Source: Moorena sp. SS36440bin_2 (GTDB lineage: Bacteria; Cyanobacteriota; Cyanobacteriia; Cyanobacteriales; Coleofasciculaceae). Taken from it: a DNA stretch of 49,674 bases. Below are positions 34,589 to 42,101 of the stretch, piece after piece. The stretch covers positions 28,458-78,131 of the forward strand of contig WTKN01000273.1 in NCBI GenBank assembly GCA_011524395.1, given 5' to 3'. The notes below the pieces were generated by a model, which worked only from the letters and a program-made list of their open reading frames with translations, did no database searches and had not been told where the DNA came from. The translations under genes were made by a program, and so were the position numbers. Within the stretch, counting starts at the first letter, position 1. Each line of letters begins with the position of its first letter.

Positions 34589-34807
34589 TTAATTGGGTGA
34601 GGTGCTTTCGTCTGGGGTTTGAACGCGCACGCGTGGCCCATTCGCGTAGCGTAGCCCATTCGCGTAGCGTGGCCTTTTGGCCAAGCCCAAGACGAGGGAG
34701 TAGGGAGTAGGAAATACAGCTAAGATAATTGACTGTACCTCACAAGTATGATCAGCGCGCTTATCTAGGATTACCCTGATTTCGTCCTGCCAGGCTTCAA
34801 TTTCCAT
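34589..34807 (-). CDS. Doubtful small protein; C-terminal half is repeat-derived
   Basis: A 72-residue frame starts [19 protein letters not shown], a plausible coding beginning, then runs into the GC-rich repeat modules ([15 protein letters not shown]) at 34620-34690. The first half might be the remnant of a small gene, with the repeat inserted into it. I do not recognise a family, and it may not be translated. Confidence 0.25.
   Translation of the reverse strand: MEIEAWQDEIRVILDKRADHTCEVQSIILAVFPTPYSLVLGLAKRPRYANGLRYANGPRVRVQTPDESTSPN
34621..34685. repeat. GC-rich repeat modules (GCGTAGCGTAGCCC type)
   Basis: GCGCACGCGTGGCCC, ATTCGCGTAGCGTAGCCC and ATTCGCGTAGCGTGGCCTTTTGGCC follow one another. 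The last is the same module as the one embedded in tnpB at 48981-49005. Confidence 0.75.
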
Positions 34808-34882
34808 GTTCTATTTCGAACAGCCGTGTTAATGGTATCCTATACCTGGTGGGTTAAAAACGATTTAGAGGAACTAATAATC

Positions 34883-34996
34883 ATGCAAGTTAACGATCTA
34901 GGGTTTGTTGCCAGCATTTTGTTTGTGCTGGTTCCTGCAGTTTTTCTGCTAATTCTTTATATCCAAACCGCGAGCCGTGAAGGCTCAGGAAACTAG
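34883..34996 (+). CDS. psbM: Photosystem II reaction center protein M
   Basis: This 37-residue single-helix protein matches PsbM closely: [20 protein letters not shown], then [14 protein letters not shown]. It sits at the photosystem II dimer interface in the thylakoid membrane and helps dimer stability and electron transfer. The start ATG is preceded by GAGGA at 34868-34872. The gene is below usual ORF-length thresholds but is unmistakable and shows the host is an oxygenic phototroph. Confidence 0.97.
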   Translation: MQVNDLGFVASILFVLVPAVFLLILYIQTASREGSGN

Positions 34997-35054
34997 TTAA
35001 CTGATCTGGTGATAATCCCCACGCCTGTACCAAAAGCCCAAGCATTGCTCCTTT

Positions 35055-35106
35055 CTTGATGCAGTCGCTCATGGGGGAAACCCCCGCAGGTCGGCGCTGC
35101 ATCGCT
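35055..35106. repeat. Intact dispersed GATGCAG...CTGCATC hairpin repeat
   Basis: CTTGATGCAGTCGCTCATG, an inner GGGGG-AAA-CCCCC hairpin and GGCGCTGCATCGCT make a double hairpin in which GATGCAG pairs with CTGCATC. Partial or expanded copies lie at 21920-22074 and 26129-26222. Confidence 0.7.
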
Positions 35107-35231
35107 AGCCAAAGGTCAGCGTGGGATTTTTACCAGGATGAAAGTGCAAGGAATTTTTTCTATAACGTTTTATGATTTTGTCTAATTAATTAGACGTCAA
35201 AAACAGAATTAAAGAACGGTTAAGTTAATTT

Positions 35232-35256
35232 ATCCCGCCACTAAAGTAGGCGGGAT
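35232..35256. terminator. Small hairpin downstream of psbM
   Basis: ATCCCGCC (35232-35239) and GGCGGGAT (35249-35256) pair exactly; a weaker related CCCACCACTAAAGTATGTG sequence follows near 35292, echoing the loop sequence ACTAAAGTA. It could end psbM transcripts, but no T-run follows. Confidence 0.4.
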
Positions 35257-35460
35257 TATCAGTTATTGTTACTCGATTTATGACTCTGCCTCCCACCACT
35301 AAAGTATGTGAAATCTAAAGTAGGTGGAAGTTTAAATAATTAGTCATTAACGTTTTGTCATTAAGCCTTGATGATAAACTCTTTTTAAACAACTTGTAAG
35401 CAACAAGAGGTTTACTGGCAATACTAATGACTAATGGCTAATGGTTAATAACTGACTGCT

Positions 35461-36303
35461 TCAAATAGTTGTGCGTGATAACAACACTGGGCAGTTGGCC
35501 TTTACTCTGACGTAGTTTGACAAGGAATTCCCCAGTAATCGATCTAAATCTACTAAACTCTTGGCGATAGAAGGGCGACGGTCAGGAGAACCGAGAATCA
35601 GCAAGTCGATGTTCTTGTCCTCTGCTAACTGGCAGATTCCTGGTCCGGCCTTACCGCCACTTACAACACAACGGTAAGAAACACCTAGCCTTTTGGCTTT
35701 TGCTGCTGCTTCTGCAAGAACTGGGTCTGCTTCAGCATTGGTCATCAGTTGATCAGGTTTGGCTTCCGGGATGACACGAGCTAGATATAGTTGAACATTC
35801 TTCATGTCTCGCACTAGGGATAGAGCCAACTCTAAGGAATTTTGAGCAGCATCAGATTTATCCATTGCCACCATAACCCGTCTGATTTGTTTGACGTAGA
35901 CATCGTCTTTGACCAACAACATTGGGCGGGAGGACAATTGGAACACATATTGGCTAACGGAGTTTTCCAAAATCGCTTCTAGCCGAGTTAGTCCTCTCGA
36001 ACCCATAATAATCAGGTCGGTTTCTTCTTCGTCTGCCACTTGGGTAACGATATTTTTAGGGTCTCCCTGTTTCAGTCTGGGAGTTATTTTGCTGGGGTCA
36101 ACTTTTAACGACTTGACCGCATCTGCTAGGATTTTACCCCCCTCTTCTAACTTAGCTGACATGGCTTCAGCCGTGGCTTGAGGAGGCACCACATGTAGGA
36201 CTGTGACCGATGCCTGTTGTATGGCAGGAATTTCGGCCAACATGTTGAACATTTCTTCACACAGTCCCCGACCAGCTACAGATATTAAAAGTTTTCTTAT
36301 CAT
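35461..36303 (-). CDS. Tandem universal stress protein (UspA)
   Basis: A 280-residue protein made of two Usp domains. The first has the ATP-binding signature GSRGLTRLEAILENSVSQYV (G-2x-G-9x-G(S/N)) near residues 100-120. The second ends with LGSPDRRPSIAKSLVDLDRLLGNSLSNYV and NCPVLLSRTT, in which the equivalent loop is longer and less standard, so ATP binding by this half is uncertain. Such proteins help cells survive stress by binding nucleotides and partners in the cytosol. It is monocistronic with a 586-bp upstream region containing inverted repeats. Confidence 0.9.
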   Translation of the reverse strand: MIRKLLISVAGRGLCEEMFNMLAEIPAIQQASVTVLHVVPPQATAEAMSAKLEEGGKILADAVKSLKVDPSKITPRLKQGDPKNIVTQVADEEETDLIIMGSRGLTRLEAILENSVSQYVFQLSSRPMLLVKDDVYVKQIRRVMVAMDKSDAAQNSLELALSLVRDMKNVQLYLARVIPEAKPDQLMTNAEADPVLAEAAAKAKRLGVSYRCVVSGGKAGPGICQLAEDKNIDLLILGSPDRRPSIAKSLVDLDRLLGNSLSNYVRVKANCPVLLSRTTI

Positions 36304-36484
36304 TGGGCAATTCTTGCTGGAGTTACTAAATTATGATTGGTTACTGACCATTGAGTTGCAAAATTGAGTTGCCAAATCTAACAATTAATCATGAAAAATC
36401 TTTGGTAAATTGTCTGGCACTTACTTGAAACTCAACTCAATGGTATTAAGCTGTGATACATCTAATGGGCACAGCCCGAATCAT

Positions 36485-36526
36485 GATTTATGTTTGTTAA
36501 CCACCAAAAGTTAATAAACATAAATC
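36485..36526. promoter_or_regulatory. 17-bp inverted repeat upstream of uspA
   Basis: GATTTATGTTTGTTAAC (36485-36501) and GTTAATAAACATAAATC (36510-36526) pair with one mismatch around an 8-nt loop, 180 bp upstream of the uspA start. It may be a regulator binding site or a transcript hairpin. The rest of 36304-36889 shows no gene; a CCCACCGG/CCGGTGGG hairpin (36828-36878) is listed separately. Confidence 0.4.
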
Positions 36527-36827
36527 AGTTTTAGATATGCCAGTTCAATCCCCAGCAACCCGTGACTTCAGATAGTTGTCCGGTAGGGGTTGGGGTTTTG
36601 ACTTTACCTGGTATATATTGACCAGGATACTGATAATGAGGCTAGAAAATTTTGAAAATTTATTAACGGCGGTAAGAAGACAGTACTCCTTGATCAGTCA
36701 AGACTCTCACGCCTAGCTTCAGTATTAGCTTCAGATCTATTAAGCTAGGTAAGTAGCTTGGAGACCCGAAAGTCGGATCTAGGTGTTAGGGCAGCAAGGG
36801 GTATAGCGCGTTATAAGTGATAGGTAA

Positions 36828-36878
36828 CCCACCGGAACCATGGTAAAATCAGCGATAAGCCGTCCGAAGCCCGGTGGG
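36828..36878. terminator. Hairpin just downstream of rpmF
   Basis: CCCACCGG (36828-36835) and CCGGTGGG (36871-36878) pair exactly, with a smaller ACCATGGT palindrome inside at 36837-36844. It begins 11 bp after the rpmF stop on the leftward strand and may stop or process that transcript. A T-run is absent. Confidence 0.45.
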
Positions 36879-36889
36879 GATGAGTAAAC

Positions 36890-37060
36890 CTACTCTTCGT
36901 CTTCTTCTTCCTTTGTTGGATAAACAAAGCTAGAACGCCCACTCAGAACTGCTTTACCGAGAGAGAGGGCTTTTTGTGCTTCCAGATGCGCTTTACGCTT
37001 CCAGTTAGCTTTACGTTTATCCCGTTTGGATTTTGAGGTTTTCTTCTTAGGAACAGCCAT
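36890..37060 (-). CDS. rpmF: 50S ribosomal protein L32
   Basis: A 56-residue protein too short for most gene callers. It begins [20 protein letters not shown], the classic L32 start, and continues [20 protein letters not shown], then GRSSFV and an acidic end (EEEDEE), as in cyanobacterial L32. The zinc-finger cysteines of some bacterial L32 forms are absent, which is normal for cyanobacteria. The start ATG is at 37058-37060. It follows the exported protein gene at 37105-37620 by 44 bp on the same strand and may be transcribed with it. Confidence 0.93.
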   Translation of the reverse strand: MAVPKKKTSKSKRDKRKANWKRKAHLEAQKALSLGKAVLSGRSSFVYPTKEEEDEE

Positions 37061-37104
37061 AAGTGTAAATTATTTAAATTGTTAGACAGCTTTTCTATCT
37101 TATT

Positions 37105-37620
37105 TCATTGTCTTGTATCTCGGTCTTCTATCTCGTTGTCAGCTGATGATGCCTCAGGAGCCTGGTTGTTGGCTGGCGGTGCCTGAGGACTTGGGGAAGG
37201 TGATTCCAGTGACTGTGGCTGACTTTGAGGGGAAAAATCAGGTTCCTCAACTCGCAGTAAGAACTGGGTATTGGGAAAATAAGTTGCCCAATACTTGGCA
37301 TCCGGTCGTCTTTGCCAGGATGGACGGCTGACTTCTAACAACAAGACAGGGGCAATTTCTCCTTGATTTTGCCCTAGAATAGTAATCGCTACCTTTGTAG
37401 TCAAAATATCACTATCGAAGCTCCGTTGAGCTGCTGCTCTAGCAACTACTTCAGCACGGCGCATAAAGCCTTGGTAAGTTTCCTCAGGCTCACGATTCAG
37501 GGTAACATCAATACGGGCTGTCTTGGCTTCGGCGCTTTGGGGAACAATGGCAACTGTCGTCAACCAACTAACCCCTACTAAGCCGGGTAACACCAATAGC
37601 CGGATTACTTTGGACAACAT
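37105..37620 (-). CDS. Exported hypothetical protein, cyanobacterial
   Basis: A 171-residue protein with an N-terminal signal peptide (VIRLLVLPGLVGVSWLTTVAI, ending SAEA). The mature core (residues 32-130) contains NREPEETYQGFMRRAEVVARAAAQRSFD and a beta-rich GEIAPVLLLEVSRPSWQRRPDAKYWA, followed by a Ser/Pro/Gln-rich tail (SPSPSPQAPPANNQAPEAS). No family is recognised with certainty; it is likely periplasmic. It precedes rpmF on the same strand. Confidence 0.65.
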   Translation of the reverse strand: MLSKVIRLLVLPGLVGVSWLTTVAIVPQSAEAKTARIDVTLNREPEETYQGFMRRAEVVARAAAQRSFDSDILTTKVAITILGQNQGEIAPVLLLEVSRPSWQRRPDAKYWATYFPNTQFLLRVEEPDFSPQSQPQSLESPSPSPQAPPANNQAPEASSADNEIEDRDTRQ

Positions 37621-37913
37621 AGTATTGTATCCTAATGATTAGGCTGAAAAAAGGTCAATTCTTATCATGAAGGAAAATATTGACATCAACTAGATTGACT
37701 ATTGTACTTCGAAAGCCTTGAAAGGTGGACTATGTTCGATAGTTTAATAATAAATTAATTAATAAAGTTAAGCCCTTAGGTTAAGCTAAACAGGGTTAAA
37801 TTAGAATTTGCCTGTAAGGGTTGTGTGACAGGAAACTACAGCAATAGTAATAAATTTAGGCATACCTAAAATTAGGTATAAGATTTAGTTTCAGCCGCTA
37901 GGGTATGGGGTAA

Positions 37914-39836
37914 ATGGCAAATTACGCTGGTATAGCAATTGGCATCAACCACTATCAGTTTTTACAACCTCTAAACTATGGTCAAGCAGATGCTCAAAGA
38001 CTACAAGGGTTTTTTGTAGACCAAGCTCATCTGCAACCGAGTGAGTTTCTGTTATTAACTGATACTTCACCACCGATTGATGATTTTTTAACCTACCCTA
38101 ACCGAGAAAATATTTTAAGATGTCTTGACAGGATTCGCCAGAGTCCAGGTTCTCCAGAAAGTTGGCGTTGGTTCTTGTTCAGTGGCTGCGGGGTCAGTTG
38201 GGATAAAGTTGACTACCTCATGCCGATTGATGGCAACCCAGATGACATTCCAGGAACAGGTATACCAATAGAATGCTTGTTTTCCTCTCTCAAAACTATG
38301 GGGAGCAATAAAATCCTGGTATTGTTAGACATAAACCGCTCACCGGGAATGCCATCTGGTGAACCGGTTGGTGCTGAAACAGTGGAATTAGCCTACCAAA
38401 TGGGTATTTCCCTGATACTTTCTAGTCAACTCAACCAGTTTTCTCACGAAGCTTCGGCTCTAGGGAATGGCTTATTCACCTCAGCACTTCTAGAAGCACT
38501 GCGTTACTATCATACTGACATTACCCTTGAGAATCTTGACAAGTATCTCACAGAGCGCCTACCGGAGTTGAGCCAACACCATTGGCGACCAGTTCAGATT
38601 CCTCTTACGGTGATTCCTTTACAGGAGTATCGACAACAACAAATTTGGCCTGAAGGGGCGATCTCACCACCAGAAAATCAATGGGCTGACCCGATCACTG
38701 ACTCAGACGCTACGAAGGTCGTTTTTTCCGAACATGGGAATAATCTTGAGGTGCCACCCAAGGCCGGGGAACCCGGCCTTGGGTGGCACCTTGAGAGTGA
38801 ATTTACGAAAAAACCTTTATCGGTGGTAAAGCAAAACCCGAATAGCTCTTTACCCACTAACACTGAGAGCTCAAACCAAACGTTATCTGACTCAGTAGCT
38901 TTAGTTTCTTATTCACACAGTCAGGCTCAAACTGATACAGAAGAGTTATCGTCATGGCGAGAATGGTTGTTTTGGGGTAGTGGTATAGCTTTGTTGTTAG
39001 GACTAGTGAGCTTAACTGTTGTCCGTAACCAGGAAGGCTTGATTACTCAGCAGGTTATAAAAAACACAGAGACTCCCAGATTAACTACGACAGTACCAGA
39101 GACTAATCAGGTCAGGAATTCCCCAGTAACATTGCCTGCAGCGTCAACATCCCAGGCAATTCCAGCTCCCTTGCCAAATTCTAAGAGTAAACCCCTGGAA
39201 ACTAAACCACAGAAATCCCTGGAACCGAGTCTGATCAAGGCGAATCAAGCAGCTTTGGACCAGGCAAGACAATTAGTTGAACCGAAACAGGCATCTGTAT
39301 ATAGCGATGCGATCGCAATTGCTCGTCAGGTAAAATCTGGGGATCCTCTTTATGAGCACACACAGAAATATATTACTCGTTGGAGTCAGTCAATTTTGGC
39401 TCTAGCCACGAAACGGGCAAAAAAAAGTGATTTTGAAGGAGCGATCGCAGCTGCCCAGCTAGTTCCTAAAGATAACCCTTCTGTTTATCATGAGGCTAAC
39501 GATGCCATTAAACAGTGGCAAATTCTCTCTCAACAGAAGTCCCAGAATCAACAGACTATCCAAACAGCCATCAAACAAGTTCAACGTAATCAAGCGTCTA
39601 GTTATAATCGTGCGATCGCAACCCTGCGTAAGATTCCACCGGGTCAACCGAAGTATGCCACAGCACAAGCGTTAATTGCTCAAGCTAGCGATAAGATCTA
39701 TCAGATTGCTAAGTCTCGTGCTTCGCAAGGCAAGTTTCTCTCCGCGATTAACACAGCAAAATTAGTCCCAAAAGATACCCCTTACTATGAGGCTGCCCAA
39801 GAAGCGATCGCTAGATGGGAGCAAGGTAGACCTTGA
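37914..39836 (+). CDS. Orthocaspase-like pseudo-protease with helical-repeat C-terminus
   Basis: A 640-residue protein. Residues 1-235 have a caspase p20 fold: YAGIAIGINHYQFLQPLNYG, FLFSGCGVSWDKVDYLMP and ILVLLDINRSPG. The catalytic His position (usual SGHG) is Cys92, and the catalytic Cys position (usual DAC(H/R)SG) is Asn141, so both catalytic residues are lost. Residues 345-370 contain a transmembrane segment (WLFWGSGIALLLGLVSL). From 440 onwards are helical repeats with SDAIAIARQVKSGDPLYEH and ITRWSQSIL, the same unit as in the 17524-19812 protein. A 39-bp palindrome sits in frame at residues 278-292. Probably a scaffold or regulator, not a protease. Confidence 0.85.
   Translation: MANYAGIAIGINHYQFLQPLNYGQADAQRLQGFFVDQAHLQPSEFLLLTDTSPPIDDFLTYPNRENILRCLDRIRQSPGSPESWRWFLFSGCGVSWDKVDYLMPIDGNPDDIPGTGIPIECLFSSLKTMGSNKILVLLDINRSPGMPSGEPVGAETVELAYQMGISLILSSQLNQFSHEASALGNGLFTSALLEALRYYHTDITLENLDKYLTERLPELSQHHWRPVQIPLTVIPLQEYRQQQIWPEGAISPPENQWADPITDSDATKVVFSEHGNNLEVPPKAGEPGLGWHLESEFTKKPLSVVKQNPNSSLPTNTESSNQTLSDSVALVSYSHSQAQTDTEELSSWREWLFWGSGIALLLGLVSLTVVRNQEGLITQQVIKNTETPRLTTTVPETNQVRNSPVTLPAASTSQAIPAPLPNSKSKPLETKPQKSLEPSLIKANQAALDQARQLVEPKQASVYSDAIAIARQVKSGDPLYEHTQKYITRWSQSILALATKRAKKSDFEGAIAAAQLVPKDNPSVYHEANDAIKQWQILSQQKSQNQQTIQTAIKQVQRNQASSYNRAIATLRKIPPGQPKYATAQALIAQASDKIYQIAKSRASQGKFLSAINTAKLVPKDTPYYEAAQEAIARWEQGRP
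38745..38795. repeat. 39-bp perfect palindrome with flanking direct repeats inside a gene
   Basis: Two 18-bp arms (38751-38768 and 38772-38789) are exact reverse complements separated by GAA. CTTGAG occurs directly before (38745-38750) and directly after (38790-38795), so palindrome plus one CTTGAG copy is 45 bp, 15 codons, and keeps the reading frame. This looks like a small inserted element with a 6-bp target duplication. The translated insert is EVPPKAGEPGLGWHL. Confidence 0.8.
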
Positions 39837-39853
39837 TAGCCATTTGGGTTTCA

Positions 39854-39922
39854 AGGTTACAGGTTACAGGTTACAGGTTACAGGTTGAAGGTTGAAGGTT
39901 ACAGGTTGCCAGTTACAGGTTT
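39854..39922. repeat. GGTTACA/GGTTGAA heptamer tandem repeat
   Basis: After the pseudo-caspase stop, heptamers of the form AGGTTAC, AGGTTGA and AGGTTGC run for about 60 bp. The GGTTGAAG type is related to the repeats at 45654-45960. Confidence 0.85.
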
Positions 39923-39997
39923 CCAATTATACATCTGGCTTTCAGTTGTTAAGGCTCTAATCCTCAACCTATGCTACACCGGACTCCTAGGGAGAAC

Positions 39998-40099
39998 AAC
40001 CAACTAACCTTGGCCTATTGGCCACGGGTGCGCGTTCAACCAACTAACCTTTAACCTTGGCCTATTGGCCACGGGTGCGCGTTCAACCAACTAAACCTT
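39998..40099. repeat. Two-copy 40/47-bp tandem repeat with GGCC palindrome
   Basis: AACCAACTAACC, TTGGCCTATTGGCC and ACGGGTGCGCGTTC occur twice in order (39998-40037 and 40038-40084), the second copy with a 7-bp insert (TTTAACC), then a third partial copy. It separates the pseudo-caspase gene from the response regulator gene, which run tail to tail. Confidence 0.8.
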
Positions 40100-40132
40100 A
40101 ATAACTGTAAAAAGTTACTCTATGGTATAGTC

Positions 40133-40867
40133 TCAAATAACTAAGCCAGAGCGGAGGGCACGGACAGCTGCTTGGGTACGGTCATCCGCACAGAGTTTAT
40201 TCAAGATATTTCGGACATGGGTTTTGACAGTTCCCACAGTGATATATAACCTTTCTGCAATCACAGCATTGCTGCAACCTTCTACAATCAACTGCAAAAC
40301 CTCTAATTCCCTTTCCGTTAAAGGATAAGCTTCAATCATTTGATTGTATTCATTGGGAGCAGCATGGATAGCTATCGTTTCACTAGCTTCATTAAGCTGA
40401 GTGTTTTTACTTGGTTTGATCTGCTCAAGTACAATTCTGGCAATGGCTGGATCGATCCAAGCATTACCTTCATAGGTCACTTTCAGAGCTTCTACCAATT
40501 GATCAAAAGTTATATTCTTCATGCAGTAAGAGTCAGCTCCAGCGGCGAAAGCGGCTAGTACAGCTTCTTCATCATCCTGCAAGGTCAAGACCATAATCTT
40601 GGTGGGGAAATCATCCTGTTTAGAATCATCCTGTTTAGCTTGAAACTCTTTGAATTGTCTAGTTAATTCAGTTCCATCCATGTCAGGAAGACCAATATCG
40701 ACAATCCCGATATCTGGTCTAGATTCCGCTAGTAACTTTAGTCCTTCAGTGGCATTGGCCGCTTCGCCCACCAATTCAATTTCACCGTTTTGTTGGAGGG
40801 CTGTTCGCAGACCCATCCGAGTCAGATCATGGTCTTCAATGAGAGCCACACGAATTTTACCCATCAT
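40133..40867 (-). CDS. NarL/FixJ-type response regulator
   Basis: A 244-residue protein with an N-terminal receiver domain (acidic pair Glu11/Asp12 in ALIEDHDLTRMGL, phospho-acceptor Asp57 in GIVDIGLPDMDG, Thr in MVLTLQDDEE, Lys in SYCMKNITFDQL) and a C-terminal LuxR-type helix-turn-helix (YPLTERELEVLQLIVEGCSNAVIAERL, then ITVGTVKTHVRNIL). The receiver contains a small insertion with a QDDSKQDD duplication. It should bind DNA when phosphorylated by a histidine kinase. The hybrid kinase at 42102-44999 lies nearby but reads the other way, so pairing is only possible. Confidence 0.92.
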   Translation of the reverse strand: MMGKIRVALIEDHDLTRMGLRTALQQNGEIELVGEAANATEGLKLLAESRPDIGIVDIGLPDMDGTELTRQFKEFQAKQDDSKQDDFPTKIMVLTLQDDEEAVLAAFAAGADSYCMKNITFDQLVEALKVTYEGNAWIDPAIARIVLEQIKPSKNTQLNEASETIAIHAAPNEYNQMIEAYPLTERELEVLQLIVEGCSNAVIAERLYITVGTVKTHVRNILNKLCADDRTQAAVRALRSGLVI

Positions 40868-42101
40868 TAACGTCTAGGGGGGTGAGATTTATAGTTTATT
40901 GATTTTTAGAGTAAGTTTGTAAAGTTTTGGTAAAAATCCTCATTATCTCCACCTATTGGTAGTTGTAGATATTTATGAGTTTGGGATAGAGTTTCCAAAA
41001 GAGCATCTGTTGGCAACGATCACCTAAAGTTAGCTGGAATGAAAGCATTTGTCAAAAACTATTACGGTATCAGATATAAAGTTCTTGAGAAGTTACAGGA
41101 GGTGCGACCCGTTGCGAATTTAATTCGCCACGTAAGAGCGCATCTATGGGTAGTTACTTATTATAATCTTTACACTTTATGAGTATAAGGGGTTAGTGGT
41201 GCCAAAACGACTTGTCATAGGGATTGGCACGATTTCCCATTCCAACGGTTAGAGGAAATTCTCAACAGGTGCGCGCCCGTTAGCGCCCCGGGTCGGGCTT
41301 TGCCTAAAGGCGGACCGACCCGGGATATGAATTCTTAATGCAGAAGCGGTGCGACAAGGCGCGAGGTTTCCAACTCCTAGGTCGCCGCTCCGCGAACGCC
41401 AAGGGAACGCGCACCAAGAGAAGCGCACAAACAGCGGAAAGCAGACAATCACGCATAGCGTAGCCATTTGCTTAGCATGGCTCACAGGCGGATCAAATGC
41501 CCTTATTAAGTAACGTGCAGTAGCCTCACCAGCAGAAAATGACTAATTCCCATAAATCCTAATCTTTATGGTCATCTGCAGAGCATCCTAGGAACCGTGA
41601 TCCAACAACAGGATAGAATAGGGGGTGAAACCCCATAAAAAATCTATCTCAGGGAGTTTGTTTCTCAGGAAATACCACTGGAAAATTAGCATTGATTCAT
41701 GGCAATCGGATTGGTTCATGCCCTAGGTCAGTGAAATTACTAATCAAGGGAGTTTTTAGACAAGTATACTCATGGCTAGTCAATTATCATCGACTAGTCA
41801 AATGTTCTGGTGATACTACACAACCTTGGGATTTCCTCTACCTAGTCATATCAGTATTTTTACTGAAGCTCTCTAACTAGTACCGAGGTAAGGTGGAAGC
41901 CTACAATTTAAAGCGACGTGGAGAGATTGTCAAGTCCTAATGGTTGACTAAATTTGCGGAATACCTAAACTGAATCAATAGAGTATGGTCAATATAATTA
42001 ATTAGCCTCCTCAGGTGTCGGTTATCAGTCAATAACTGTTACTACCAACTATCCACTAATCATTAGCCCATAACCAATGACAACAGCTCAACCGCTAAAT
42101 C
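40868..42101. other. Repeat-bearing intergenic region with two weak frames
   Basis: About 1.2 kb between divergent signalling genes. It holds a repeat also found at 23915-23939 (41102-41126), a GC-rich CCCGGGTCGG/CCGACCCGGG hairpin (41287-41324, 10-bp arms) inside GC-rich repeat modules (41270-41480) and a 62-codon frame at 41692-41880. Neither that frame nor the 78-codon minus-strand frame at 41249-41485 has good coding character or a recognised family. Confidence 0.5.

Noticed and set aside
41249-41485. A 78-codon minus-strand frame
   Set aside because: It covers GC-rich repeat modules and a CCCGGGTCGG hairpin and seems to be repeat-derived.
41692-41880. A 62-codon plus-strand frame
   Set aside because: Basic, without recognised domain or ribosome site; coding character is weak, so it was left out of the gene list.
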